A DNA stretch of 64,000 nt from Parabacteroides distasonis ATCC 8503 (GTDB taxonomy: Bacteria; Bacteroidota; Bacteroidia; Bacteroidales; Tannerellaceae). The notes beneath the pieces are model-generated. The model was not told where the DNA came from and ran no database searches. It saw only the letters and a list, made by a program, of their open reading frames with translations. The stretch's first letter is position 1, and each line of letters opens with the position of its first letter. The position numbers were made by a program, and so were the translations under genes. Positions 46,601 through 54,466 of the stretch are shown here, in pieces. The stretch lies in the NCBI RefSeq assembly GCF_000012845.1, contig NC_009615.1, positions 1,139,501 through 1,203,500 of the forward strand, in the 5' to 3' direction.

Positions 46601-46934
46601 CTACCGGTTCTTCTCTGGGTTCTATTTGGGAATCTGTCGTATAATTCTGTACTGTTATTTCCGATACTTCCTTTACATTGTCTACTTTCGTAATACAGAT
46701 ACGCTTTACTTCTCCGTCTACCAGCATTTCGCAGGCGCCACATTTACCGATACCGCAATTCAGCGAACGATTGCGGCCATTTACGCTATGACTGTGTACT
46801 GGATAGCCGGCCTGATGTAAGGCGGCGGCGATGGTAAAACCCTTCATTCCCGTTACGGGTTTGCCATTGAATAAAAAAGTGTGTTCTCCCTCTTGTGGAA
46901 TTGTTAAAATAGGATGATTAACGATTCTTTCCAT
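43698..46934 (-). CDS. Fused five-domain FAD/Fe-S amine dehydrogenase (HcnABC / hydroxyproline dehydrogenase-like)
   Basis: 1078 residues from the ATG at 46934 (MERIVNHPILTIPQE); an in-frame ATG at 47012 is upstream. Domains in order: [2Fe-2S] ferredoxin-like (CGIGKCGACEMLVDG), FAD/NAD disulfide-reductase-like (DVAIIGAGPAGLACRE; ILTVGAGNIGYLTS), two-cluster 4Fe-4S ferredoxin (CNPCSFACP; CTGCMQCVSHCP), BFD-like [2Fe-2S] (CHCEDVS...CRGKRC), and a DAO/GlyOX-type FAD oxidoreductase (EVLIAGGGIGGSALFRYFA). Separate subunits of proline/hydroxyproline or HcnABC-type dehydrogenases are here joined in one chain. The substrate is probably a secondary amine or amino acid; electrons likely go to quinone or ferredoxin. 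Single-gene unit. Confidence 0.8.
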   Translation of the reverse strand: MERIVNHPILTIPQEGEHTFLFNGKPVTGMKGFTIAAALHQAGYPVHSHSVNGRNRSLNCGIGKCGACEMLVDGEVKRICITKVDNVKEVSEITVQNYTTDSQIEPREEPVEIYRTDVAIIGAGPAGLACRETLKELGLNSIVIDSNDKIGGQFLMQTHAFFFFEKERRFGGMRGFDIAKTLAGDDHSGIFLHSTVWDILQNKRIAVKDMLNHKNFYVEAQALIVATGAVPFMPTFENDDVPGVYTAAVVQKMMNAEFTLLGKNILTVGAGNIGYLTSYQLMQAGAKVKAILEAMPHEGGFPVQANRIRRLGIPIYTSHMLLKAIPNLDRTGITGAVVCECENFKPIPGTEKVIDGIDVINICTGLIPDNQLLTKGQYTFGKRCAGVGDAVRIGEGTTAVLRGKQAAYEIAQELGVRFNYNDYLQISKEYIDSQQHPIRIKEESPRPTPERQAQRPFVRLDCLYGFACNPCSFACPQKAITKSSTSVTPEIDYEKCTGCMQCVSHCPGLAIFGYDTRKQNLFLPVEYEVEVGAEVWLVDDNGKKQGEGIIEKVLKKPTKTNVARVKAAGMENDALLNITGFIVKENYPEEIDFKQEPECESETYVCHCEDVSLDELLSAIGDRKYISVDEVKHITRLGMGPCRGKRCIPRLRMKLREKGIELVGDATPRAPLSTRFVLGEMYPQRQIADTYKVDSGKQVRKTEVLIAGGGIGGSALFRYFAEAGKKTVLINADRGSSWRNIGGGRPAFSIPELAEIARNNQTIFEETQKEYDIHYREIRYITFAHDEATYNDLERSCGWSNAYLIDKKDFQKEVSPYFNTNQNTYFAAQISQHCWQATPGRVIDFIRNKGKERQGEVWEDTHLVEVHKNGRKYHVLLYTHDKRYIEYECDHFVNALGYSAERFARMLGLYTGLYPVKHQALITHRLPNLGKNGDILDMLIDRRKRNDFSAVYGQQFAETGQIIACASPAVDAKAEISNFDELKFNTRRFMEIISEVFCDWIPSLATVPVQATWSGYYVEPRYIIDPDNGLFVGLQGHGFMLAQYLAKLYVDKALGRTVPDYMERLRLDGDGISEKAFK

Positions 46935-47036
46935 AATTGCTATTGATTTAATTGGGCTAAAATTACGGATATAATTGGATAAATGTCCTAATTTTACTTG
47001 AAATCTATTCATGAAAAAGCGATTATCCCTAAAGAT

Positions 47037-47247
47037 TTAGGAGTAATCGCCGTATTTTACTTGAAATTTGTCGTTTTGAGTAACCGCTCCACCAACCATA
47101 GCGTCGGAAGCGTTTTCATTTAATGTTAATTCTAGTGCGCTAACGATAGGAACCGTTAGAAAAGTGTTCCTCATCCGCTTCCGCATTCATCCGGAAGGCA
47201 AAAAGCATTATCATAAACAATAATATAGAAAATAACTTCTTAATCAT
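47037..47247 (-). pseudogene. Small exported peptide gene with frameshift
   Basis: The ATG at 47247 gives a signal peptide (LFSILLFMIMLFAFRMNAEA) and DEEHFSN, then the frame soon stops. One base shift continues TVPIVSALELTLNENASDAM and VGGAVTQNDKFQVKYGDYS to the TAA at 47037-47039 (211 nt, 3n+1). It resembles the short exported peptides (about 70 residues) common in Bacteroidales. The frameshift may be real or an error. Confidence 0.45.
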
Positions 47248-47475
47248 GCCTCAAACCGATCAATCATCATTTTTATCTTTGTTTGTAAAACAATTTGCAG
47301 CTTGAAATGTTTTATATTCAAACAGTCGATAAAAAGAAAAGCTCTCAGACTAAAAGAAATTACTGGTGAACCTTTTCAAACAATCTTCTGTTATACTATA
47401 AAATGACTCAGAAGTCACCTTGATAGTAGTCATCGTATAATAATTTGTTAGTAGTATTTGTTTTTTCATATAAGT

Positions 47476-47534
47476 AGAGTTTGTTATTTGTTTGGTCCGC
47501 ATGTAGCTGTGAAGCTGGATGCGGATTTTTATTT
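47476..47534 (+). ncRNA. Repeated hairpin element, copy 1 (candidate small RNA or terminator)
   Basis: 59 nt starting AGAGTTTGTTATT. TCCGCAT (47496-47502) pairs with ATGCGGA (47519-47525) around an internal loop GT/GG and an AGC/GCT inner stem, followed by TTTTTATTT. A near copy occurs at 49224-49280. No gene immediately upstream reads into it. The rest of 47248-47855 shows no convincing gene; a 39-codon minus frame at 47356-47472 is not recognised. Confidence 0.5.
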
Positions 47535-47655
47535 GTTTCCGCATGGAATCTGGCTTTCAATAGAATTTAGATGGCTAAATATATCGTTTTTGTCTAACTC
47601 TGTTTGCTCAAAAACAGATAATTTGTTTCACAAATGTTTTACAAGGGTTATGGCA

Positions 47656-47724
47656 ATGAATTGGGACTTTTGGGGCATAATTACCCAAAAATGTCCCATA
47701 AAATCCCGTAATATCCCAATTCAT
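47656..47724. repeat. Nested inverted repeats
   Basis: ATGAATTGGGA (47656-47666) pairs with TCCCAATTCAT (47714-47724). Inside it TTTTGGG (47668-47674) pairs with CCCAAAA (47684-47690), and GGGAC (47663-47667) can alternatively pair with GTCCC (47693-47697). TCCC recurs about every 10-11 nt in the right arm. Confidence 0.5.
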
Positions 47725-47855
47725 ATGTTAATGCTAAAATATAAGATGTTGTGTGTCATGACTATCTGTAGATAGGCGAAATTTGGCATATCCGTTGTTC
47801 TATATCTATTGATTACGTTAATATGAATAGATTGTTTAATTAAAAATCAAGAGTC

Positions 47856-48164
47856 ATGAAAAAGGTATTAGTTGCAGTAGTATTGATGATGGGTATTGGT
47901 AGTTTCAGCGCATTTGCCGCAGAGACAAGTGTTGATTCAGTGGTAATCGCTTGTGAGGTTAATCAAGATGACTTTGTTAAGGTCGAGGTAAAGGATCTTC
48001 CGGGAGTAGTTACGCAATCCATAGAGAAATCTTATCCGGATTCAGTGATCCAAGAGGTATATGTTGCGGAAAAGACTAAAGGGAAACTCTTTAAGGTGAT
48101 TTTGGTAATCGAGGGCAAGGAGGCTATCGCTATCTTTAATGAAAAGGGAGAAGAGATGAAGTAG
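47856..48164 (+). CDS. Exported PepSY-like small protein
   Basis: 102 residues. Signal peptide ending SAFAAE. The mature part (VKVEVKDLPGVVTQSIEKSY, PDSVIQEVYVAEK, KLFKVILVIEGKEAIAIFNE) has the alternating pattern of PepSY-like / beta-lactamase-inhibitor-like Bacteroidetes periplasmic proteins, in which DLP..V...I...Y is characteristic. Probably a small ligand- or protein-binding domain. Monocistronic, with a strong terminator. Confidence 0.75.
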   Translation: MKKVLVAVVLMMGIGSFSAFAAETSVDSVVIACEVNQDDFVKVEVKDLPGVVTQSIEKSYPDSVIQEVYVAEKTKGKLFKVILVIEGKEAIAIFNEKGEEMK

Positions 48165-48225
48165 TTATTAATGAATAAGATAATCCAAGATACTCTATAT
48201 TTGTCCCAATAACCGTATGCAATGA

Positions 48226-48260
48226 GCGTCTACCACTTTTTAGGTAGGCGTTCTTTTTTT
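48226..48260 (+). terminator. Intrinsic terminator
   Basis: GCGTCTACC (48226-48234) pairs with GGTAGGCGT (48243-48251) with wobble pairs, followed by TCTTTTTTT. Confidence 0.8.
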
Positions 48261-48386
48261 CTTCTATTCCCATTCTCCCTTCCAAATGGGAGATCATTGT
48301 ACTTCGACACTACACTGGCGATTCAAGTCCAGATTTTTTAATTAGCTTGAGAAAGGGACTGTTTTTTGAATTTCGGTATTTATTTA

Positions 48387-48416
48387 TTGATTATCAATAA
48401 ATATTTGTTACATTTG
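48387..48416 (+). promoter_or_regulatory. Full consensus Bacteroidetes promoter
   Basis: TTG at 48387-48389, exactly 19 bp, then TACATTTG at 48409-48416. This is the best match to the TTG-N19-TAnnTTTG consensus in the window, and it supports the ATG at 48447 over the longer open frame from 48366. Confidence 0.8.
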
Positions 48417-48446
48417 CAACGTCGTTTAAAATTAACATCATACGTC

Positions 48447-48926
48447 ATGAAAAGAATTTCAACAGCATTTCTTCAAACAGTTATTGTTCTTATCGGTATT
48501 GTGGCACTTATTATTTTGATTTGGTTTCCCTTAACTGAGGGACGAGCCACACACCTAGATTTATTTAGTACTTACGCTGATCCATTTATCTTATATGGAT
48601 ATGGAGCGTCAATGGCTTTTTTTGTTGCGTTGTACAATGCTTTTAGGTTGCTCGGTTATATTGGGCAAAATAAAGTATTTTCAACAAACTCTGTAAAGAA
48701 TTTAAAGAACATAAAGCATTGTGCGATCTTACTAAGTATTTTAATCGTGGTGGCAGGACTATTTATAAGGTTGACCCATAATACAGAAGATGACCCCGCA
48801 GGTTTTCTTGCCATTTGTATCGTAACTACTTTTGTCGCTATCGTAGTTGCGACAGCCGTGGCTGTATTTGAAAAATTATTGCAAAATGCGATAGATATGA
48901 AATCAGAGAATGACTTAACAGTTTAA
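48447..48926 (+). CDS. DUF2975 membrane protein
   Basis: 159 residues from the ATG at 48447, placed by the promoter. Four hydrophobic segments (about 9-27, 47-70, 90-110, 121-143); FSTNSVKNLKNIKHCAILL is typical of DUF2975. Such proteins are nearly always paired with a small Xre regulator, as here (next gene, 2 bp away). Function unknown; perhaps a membrane partner that controls the regulator. Confidence 0.8.
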   Translation: MKRISTAFLQTVIVLIGIVALIILIWFPLTEGRATHLDLFSTYADPFILYGYGASMAFFVALYNAFRLLGYIGQNKVFSTNSVKNLKNIKHCAILLSILIVVAGLFIRLTHNTEDDPAGFLAICIVTTFVAIVVATAVAVFEKLLQNAIDMKSENDLTV

Positions 48927-48928
48927 TT

Positions 48929-49150
48929 ATGCCTATTATTGTAAACTTAGATGTAATGATGGCAAAGCGGAAGATTTCTTTGAACGAACTTTCTGAAAGA
49001 GTTGGTTTGACATTATCTAACCTTTCTATCTTAAAAACGGGAAAGGCGAAAGCAATTCGTTTTAGTACCCTAGAGGCAATTTGTAGAGCATTAGACTGTC
49101 AGCCAAGCGACATTTTGGAATATGTAAATGATGAGAAAAAAACAACATAA
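48929..49150 (+). CDS. Small Xre-family (Cro/CI-type) regulator
   Basis: 73 residues, essentially one helix-turn-helix: MMAKRKISLNELSERVGLTL, NLSILKTGKAKAIRFSTLEA and CRALDCQPSDILEY. This short YozG-like form lacks any sensing domain. Directly downstream of DUF2975 and translated with it. It probably autoregulates the pair. Confidence 0.88.
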   Translation: MPIIVNLDVMMAKRKISLNELSERVGLTLSNLSILKTGKAKAIRFSTLEAICRALDCQPSDILEYVNDEKKTT

Positions 49151-49223
49151 GGAATCAACACTTTGATGCGGTTCAGTCTGCTTATTAGTATAATACAACT
49201 TTATGTAGTGCCTAACTCTTGTA

Positions 49224-49280
49224 AGAGTTTGTTATTTTGGATCCGCATGTAGCAGTGACGCTGGATGCGGATTTTTATTT
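49224..49280 (+). ncRNA. Repeated hairpin element, copy 2
   Basis: 57 nt nearly identical to 47476-47534: TCCGCAT (49242-49248) with ATGCGGA (49265-49271) and TTTTTATTT. The stem is the same; the loop and inner bases differ. It may terminate the DUF2975-Xre unit or be a small RNA. Confidence 0.5.
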
Positions 49281-49384
49281 TCTGTTTTATTTTGGCTATT
49301 GAAATTCATCAAAAGCATAAACATTATGACCTTTAATCTGGTTGTAATAATATAAGGTATTAGTTTAAGGCAATATATCCACTT

Positions 49385-49475
49385 CCGCTTCACCTGTGAA
49401 GGCCGAGCGGTTTGGTTTTCTAACTTTACTTCATGGCGTTTAAATCCTGTTCATGCAAGACTTAAGCGCCATTTT
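49385..49475 (+). ncRNA. Candidate small RNA or double terminator
   Basis: Two hairpins in a gene-free stretch: CCGCT (49385-49389) with AGCGG (49406-49410) enclosing TCAC/GTGA and followed by TTTGGTTTTC; then ATGGCGTTTAA (49433-49443) with TTAAGCGCCAT (49462-49472) followed by T's. No reading frame spans them. Confidence 0.35.
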
Positions 49476-49506
49476 TCTGTACTTTCCCTTGAAAACTTTA
49501 TGGGAT

Positions 49507-49857
49507 CTACTCGGTATCTTTATTTTCAGTTTCTAGTTCCTTGATCTCTTTATTCAGAAAGACAGACAGAACTGTTCTCAGCACGACTATTCCACCTAAA
49601 ATGGCCAATTCATTAAGTGTTGGCTCCAATACTGTTTTTAAGATATCTGACGCTATCAAAAATTCTAGTCCGAGAAGTAAGTATGTACCGAATACAGCTC
49701 TTAGTTTTCTTATGTTAGTAATGGAATAATTACCAGTAAGTCGCTTAAGCTCATTTCTGAAAAATGAGATGACTCCGATTAATGCACCATAGGTGACAAT
49801 CAGAAGGCTTGTCACACTTATTATTGTCGCTAAGGTATTTAAAAAAACAGTAAGCAT
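49507..49857 (-). CDS. DUF1622 membrane protein
   Basis: 116 residues with three hydrophobic segments; LRAVFGTYLLLGLEFLIASD is the DUF1622 signature. A small inner-membrane protein of unknown function, common in bacteria. Stands alone on the minus strand. Confidence 0.85.
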   Translation of the reverse strand: MLTVFLNTLATIISVTSLLIVTYGALIGVISFFRNELKRLTGNYSITNIRKLRAVFGTYLLLGLEFLIASDILKTVLEPTLNELAILGGIVVLRTVLSVFLNKEIKELETENKDTE

Positions 49858-50008
49858 AAATAGACCATTTTATAACCATAACATAAAAGGCCTATAGAAT
49901 GTTTGTTGGAAGGCCCGCAGGTATGGTAGGTTTTCGGACTCACACTTTTACCCGTATAGGATCAATCATGGATAAAAAACAACCTGATAGTACAAAACTT
50001 GTAATAAG

Positions 50009-50227
50009 ATGAGTGTTCTTAAAGTGAGTAATTATCTTTTAGGAAAAATGGATTATTTGTCACGTATAAAAAGTGATAATTCAAGTAAGATACTAAAGTA
50101 TATAGAGTCTTTTGTCTGGATGATAAATCATGCGGGTAACCGTAGGCTAAGTTATGTCTCTGATAAAGATTATGAATTGATGCAAAAATTATTTGCGATT
50201 ATTTATAGGAATAGTATTGTCCATTGA
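50009..50227 (+). CDS. Hypothetical small protein
   Basis: 72 residues from ATG 50009, no signal peptide, helical (NYLLGKMDYLSRIKSD; LMQKLFAIIYRNSIVH). A 14-codon frame MDKKQPDSTKLVIR ending at its start (49968-50012) could be an upstream peptide or the true N-terminus lost by a shift. No family recognised; coding status is uncertain. Confidence 0.4.
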   Translation: MSVLKVSNYLLGKMDYLSRIKSDNSSKILKYIESFVWMINHAGNRRLSYVSDKDYELMQKLFAIIYRNSIVH

Positions 50228-50306
50228 GTAGAATCGAAAGTCTTTTTTAACTTTAGGCTAAATCAAAAGAATTTAGCCTAAAGTCATTGATAGTGTCGTA
50301 GAATCT

Positions 50307-50540
50307 TTAATGATTACAAACCTTTGTAATATCTACCGTGAAACCATTTTCGACAGGCATGAATTTCCCCTTTTGTTTCAGAAATACGATTAACTCATCC
50401 GCATCCATATTTTCCGCCGAACAAGTATAGAAACGCTGATCCTCACCAAAAGTCTTAACGATCGCTTCTTTTAAAGAAGCTTCTGAATAACTATTACCCT
50501 CCATCATATGAAGGACTTCGTGTGCATGTAACTGTTCCAT
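50307..50540 (-). CDS. YecH-family metal-binding protein
   Basis: 77 residues matching E. coli YecH along its length: HAHEVLHMMEGNSYSEASL, FYTCSAENMDADELIVFL, GKFMPVENGF and DITKVCNH. Conserved His and Cys residues are the likely metal ligands (TIGR03853 group). Function in the cell is not known. A -7 box TATTTTTG lies on the minus strand at 50567-50574. Confidence 0.88.
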   Translation of the reverse strand: MEQLHAHEVLHMMEGNSYSEASLKEAIVKTFGEDQRFYTCSAENMDADELIVFLKQKGKFMPVENGFTVDITKVCNH

Positions 50541-50705
50541 AAATCAAATTACTTAATTATCGGATACAAAAATAAGGGGTTTATCCGTATAAAGGTGTAA
50601 CAAATGTGACACCCTTTCAACTTTAGGCTTTTCTAAACAAAAATTAATCAAACCTGTTTAAATGATAGGACGTCTTATTTTTTAAGAAATAAAATATATC
50701 ACAAT

Positions 50706-51587
50706 ATGAAACGTATATTCTTCATGACATTGTTTGTCGCATTAACGACAATCACATATAGTCAAACGGATGATAAAGGATATGAGGAAGGCAAATGGGT
50801 ACTGAAAGGTGTGACAGGTTTGAACTTGTCGCAAACGGCGATGTCGAATTGGTCGGCTGGCGGTGAGAACTCTGTTGCCGGAAATGCGTATCTGAATGGG
50901 GCATTAACACATAAAAGCGGTGACTGGTTATGGGTAACCAATCTCGCTCTCGATTACGGATTATCAAAGACTAAATCGCAGGGAATGAGGAAAAGTACCG
51001 ATAATATAACCCTGTCTACCCAATTAGGATATTCCACCAATAATGTATGGTATTATACGTTGATGGGAGATTTAAACACCCAGTTTGCCAAAGGATATAA
51101 TTATCCGGATAAGACACATTATATATCGAACTTCTTTGCGCCGGCGTATTCGAATATCTCCGTAGGTATGGAATATCGTCCCAAAAGCAATTACTCGGTT
51201 TATCTTTCTCCGGCTTCCACGAAGATGACTTTCGTGGAGGATGATTACCTTTCTGAGTTAGGAGCTTTCGGGGTCGATCCGGGAGATCGCTTCAGAATGG
51301 AATGGGGAGCTTACCTGAAAGCTCGTGCGGAATTAACCGTGATGGAAAACGTGAACTTGATTACGACTGCGGACTTTTTCACTCCTTATAGCGATCAATT
51401 CGGAAATATCGATGTCAATTGGGATGTATTGATAAGCATGAAGATTAATAAATTCCTGTCCGCTACACTCAATACGACGCTTAAATATGATAACGACGTG
51501 AAAACTTTTGAGGATAATGGAGAGAAACGGGGGGCGAAGGTCCAGTTCAAGGAAATATTAGGCATAGGTGTCGCCTATAATTTTTAA
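50706..51587 (+). CDS. DUF3078 outer-membrane beta-barrel protein
   Basis: 293 residues. Signal peptide ending TYSQ. GVTGLNLSQTAMSNWSAGGE near the N-terminus and amphipathic strands to an aromatic C-terminus (LGIGVAYNF) define the DUF3078 family, outer-membrane barrels found throughout Bacteroidetes. Function unknown. Convergent with mltF. Confidence 0.88.
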   Translation: MKRIFFMTLFVALTTITYSQTDDKGYEEGKWVLKGVTGLNLSQTAMSNWSAGGENSVAGNAYLNGALTHKSGDWLWVTNLALDYGLSKTKSQGMRKSTDNITLSTQLGYSTNNVWYYTLMGDLNTQFAKGYNYPDKTHYISNFFAPAYSNISVGMEYRPKSNYSVYLSPASTKMTFVEDDYLSELGAFGVDPGDRFRMEWGAYLKARAELTVMENVNLITTADFFTPYSDQFGNIDVNWDVLISMKINKFLSATLNTTLKYDNDVKTFEDNGEKRGAKVQFKEILGIGVAYNF

Positions 51588-51606
51588 GTGGCATTTACTT
51601 GCAGAA

Positions 51607-51651
51607 AATTCATAGTTATGACTACTTTCACTCATAGCTATGAATTTTTTT
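51607..51651. terminator. Bidirectional terminator (repeated hairpin family)
   Basis: 51607-51621 pairs with 51632-51646 (15 bp, one G-U), flanked by A's on the left and T's on the right, so it serves both the barrel gene and mltF. The stem sequence matches the btu terminator at 40517. Confidence 0.8.
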
Positions 51652-51655
51652 ATAA

Positions 51656-53041
51656 CTATGACTTTTTCTTGTAGTAATGATAACGCTCCAACACTTCCCG
51701 CACGTAATTATATGTTTCTGAGCCACGCAAGTATCCATGCTTGCAAACAGGATCGTTATAATACTCGGGATCATTTTTCAAACGAATATATTCCGCTACA
51801 TTATTATCCCATTTATTGGGATCTTTTCCATATTTTCGGGCCAATCGCTGCGCATCGTAAATATGTCCGATCCCAGCGTTGTAAGCCGCTAGGGTAAACT
51901 TGACTTTTTCTTCAGGATCCGTAATCTCAGAAAAACCTTGACGGAAGCGCCGTAAACAATCTACTCCCGTACGGATTCCCGTATCCGGATCTTTCAATTC
52001 ATGCGGGGTGACACCTAATGCCTTCGCCGTATTTGGCATGATTCCCATAAGCCCCTCGGCACCGGCCCACGATACAACCGTAGGATTGAAATGAGACTCT
52101 TGATAGGAAATAGACGCCAGCAGCTGCCAATCCCATCCGATGTTTTTCGCATGTTTCTTGAATAAAGGGTCATACGGGGAAATATGTCCATTCTTTACCT
52201 CCGGAATATCTGCGGTAAAAGGTTGCTTGCTTAATTCAAAGTACCGCTTAGTAACTGCCTTGAAAGAATGTTTACCCGTTTTATCGGAAGCCCATTCATC
52301 GATCGCCTTCGCCAAGTCCGGACTACTTTTCCTTACCACCCATGAAGAACGTTGGGGAAAACTAACCTTTAGGTCGACATTGATATTCCAATAATAAGTC
52401 TTGTTTAGGCGGGCGGTGTTATCATCGCTGATCGTATAGGGAATTTCGCCCAAGGAGACCATCTCGATAAGATCTTCGGTAGCAATGGAGTCATTTTCCA
52501 CTTTTTGGATATGGATTCCTCCGCCGAGTTCCTCATCCAAGTTCTTCAGTCGTTCGGAGTATTTGGTGTTAGGCTTTACGTAAACATTCTTATCGATTAA
52601 TTGAGTGACATCGGTAAGAAGCTTATCGCCTTTATTGGCCCGTTGTATCAATACTTGACTGGAGATATCCTCCCGGCCGCAATAAATGACCTCTTGTTTC
52701 AGCTTGTTATTGATTGGGATAGGGTAGGCTACAACATCGACCTCGCCGGCTTCTAGCATCTCGATCAGACGGGCAGGATTCTCGGCGACCTTGATGTTTA
52801 ATTTCAAACCTTGGCTCTTGGCAAAATCGTTTATCAGATCGTATTCGTAACCCATGGGTTGCATCTTATATTGGAAGTAGGAGGTAGAACTGTATAAAGT
52901 CACCGCCGTGATCTCGCCTTCCGCTTTCAGTTGCGGTAAATCCACGAAAACGGAAACGTCCTCTTTCTCCTCTTGTTTGTTACCGTTGCAACCATACAAG
53001 AAGAACAAAAAGAGCAGAAAGGGGACGTATTTCCTATACAT
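51656..53041 (-). CDS. mltF: MltF-type lytic transglycosylase lipoprotein
   Basis: 461 residues. Lipobox FLYGCNG. Two domains: an extracellular solute-binding (SBP_bac_3) domain (about 40-270; GYEYDLINDFAKSQGLKL) and a C-terminal SLT lysozyme-like domain with the catalytic Glu in ASISYQESHFNPTVVSW, then GAEGLMGIMPNTA and FTLAAYNAGIGHI. Cleaves peptidoglycan glycan strands with 1,6-anhydro-muramyl ends; outer-membrane anchored. 12 bp downstream of rlmD. Confidence 0.92.
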   Translation of the reverse strand: MYRKYVPFLLFLFFLYGCNGNKQEEKEDVSVFVDLPQLKAEGEITAVTLYSSTSYFQYKMQPMGYEYDLINDFAKSQGLKLNIKVAENPARLIEMLEAGEVDVVAYPIPINNKLKQEVIYCGREDISSQVLIQRANKGDKLLTDVTQLIDKNVYVKPNTKYSERLKNLDEELGGGIHIQKVENDSIATEDLIEMVSLGEIPYTISDDNTARLNKTYYWNINVDLKVSFPQRSSWVVRKSSPDLAKAIDEWASDKTGKHSFKAVTKRYFELSKQPFTADIPEVKNGHISPYDPLFKKHAKNIGWDWQLLASISYQESHFNPTVVSWAGAEGLMGIMPNTAKALGVTPHELKDPDTGIRTGVDCLRRFRQGFSEITDPEEKVKFTLAAYNAGIGHIYDAQRLARKYGKDPNKWDNNVAEYIRLKNDPEYYNDPVCKHGYLRGSETYNYVREVLERYHYYKKKS

Positions 53042-53053
53042 TATATTATATGT

Positions 53054-54466
53054 TTATTTTTTCTCAAGCAAAACCACGTTCTCCACATGATGTGTATGAG
53101 GAAACATATCGACCGGACGGACTTTCTTGACGGAGTATTTCACGCTCAACAAACTCAAATCGCGGGCTTGCGTAGCAGGATTGCAGCTAACGTAAACGAT
53201 ACGTTCCGGCTCGGCGAAGAGAATAGTGTTGATCACATCATCATGCATACCGGCACGTGGTGGATCGGTAATAATAACATCCGGACGTCCGTGTTGGTTT
53301 ATGAAATCCTGCGTAAGGATATCTTTCATATCACCGGCATAAAAAAGCGTGTTCTCTATATGGTTCAAGGCGGAATTCACTTTTGCGTCCTCGATAGCCT
53401 CCGGTACGTATTCGATGCCGATAACCTTCTTTGCTTGGCGAGAGACGAAATTTGCGATCGTACCTGTCCCGGTATATAAATCGTACACCATCTCATTTCC
53501 GGTAAGACCCGCAAATTCTCTAGCCACTTTATATAGATTATAAGCCTGTTCACTGTTTGTCTGATAGAAAGACTTAGGACCTACCTTGAATTGAAGCCCC
53601 TCCATCTCCTCGATGATATGATCTTTTCCCTTGAATACGAGAACTTCTTGGTCGGTGATCGTGTCATTACATTTGCCGTTGATGACGTACATCAAGGACG
53701 TGATTTCCGGGAATCGTTCCGCCAGATGAGATAATAACGCTTCCCTGCGCTCTACATCCTCATGGAAGAAAACCAATACGACCATCAAATCCCCAGTGGA
53801 TGCCGTACGGATCATCAACGTACGAACGAATCCCTCTTGGTTCCGTAAATCGAAGAAAGGATATCCCTCATGAGATAGGCAATATTCCTTGACGCAAAGA
53901 CGGATCTTGTTCGATATATCATCTTGCAACCAACATTTATGGATGTCCAATACCTTATCGAACATCCCCGGTATATGAAACCCGACACCATTCATGCAAT
54001 CGAAAGAAGCACCGGACTGGATCTCTTCCTCCGTAAGCCATTTCTTGTTTGAGAAAGTAAACTCAAGCTTGTTCCGGTAGAAAGTCGTGCGCTCGGAACC
54101 TAAGATCGGAAGTTTCTCTTCCATTTCGACTTTCCCGATGCGGGTAAGATTATCGTAGACCTGTTTTTGCTTATAGTAAAGTTGTTCCTCATAGGGAAGA
54201 TGTTGCCACTTGCAACCTCCACAGACACCGAAGTGCTCACAAAACGGCTCCGCACGTTTGGCCGAGTACTCATGGAAATATACAGGTTTCCCCTCCGCAT
54301 AACTATTCTTCTTACGGGTCAGTTGAATATCAACCACGTCTCCCGGAGCGACGAAGGGTACAAATACCACCATATCGTTCACTCTCGCGATAGCCTTGCC
54401 CTCGGCGGCTACGTCCGTAATGGTTACCTTTTCTAATATAGGCAACTGTTTCTTCTTTCTTGCCAA
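53054..54466 (-). CDS. rlmD: 23S rRNA (uracil-5-)-methyltransferase RlmD/RumA family
   Basis: 470 residues with a TTG start at 54466: an in-frame stop (TAA) lies a few codons upstream and no ATG exists before the TRAM domain, so TTG is required. TRAM domain (about 10-70), 4Fe-4S motif CEHFGVCGGCKWQHLPY, SAM-binding DLYTGTGTIANF, DPPRAGMHDDVI and the catalytic Cys in YVSCNPATQARDL. Methylates C5 of a uracil in 23S rRNA. Upstream of mltF, probably the same transcript. Confidence 0.92.
   Translation of the reverse strand: MARKKKQLPILEKVTITDVAAEGKAIARVNDMVVFVPFVAPGDVVDIQLTRKKNSYAEGKPVYFHEYSAKRAEPFCEHFGVCGGCKWQHLPYEEQLYYKQKQVYDNLTRIGKVEMEEKLPILGSERTTFYRNKLEFTFSNKKWLTEEEIQSGASFDCMNGVGFHIPGMFDKVLDIHKCWLQDDISNKIRLCVKEYCLSHEGYPFFDLRNQEGFVRTLMIRTASTGDLMVVLVFFHEDVERREALLSHLAERFPEITSLMYVINGKCNDTITDQEVLVFKGKDHIIEEMEGLQFKVGPKSFYQTNSEQAYNLYKVAREFAGLTGNEMVYDLYTGTGTIANFVSRQAKKVIGIEYVPEAIEDAKVNSALNHIENTLFYAGDMKDILTQDFINQHGRPDVIITDPPRAGMHDDVINTILFAEPERIVYVSCNPATQARDLSLLSVKYSVKKVRPVDMFPHTHHVENVVLLEKK

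Noticed and set aside
47356..47472. 39-codon minus frame between repeats
   Set aside because: No family match, no promoter and AT-rich composition; not enough to call a gene.
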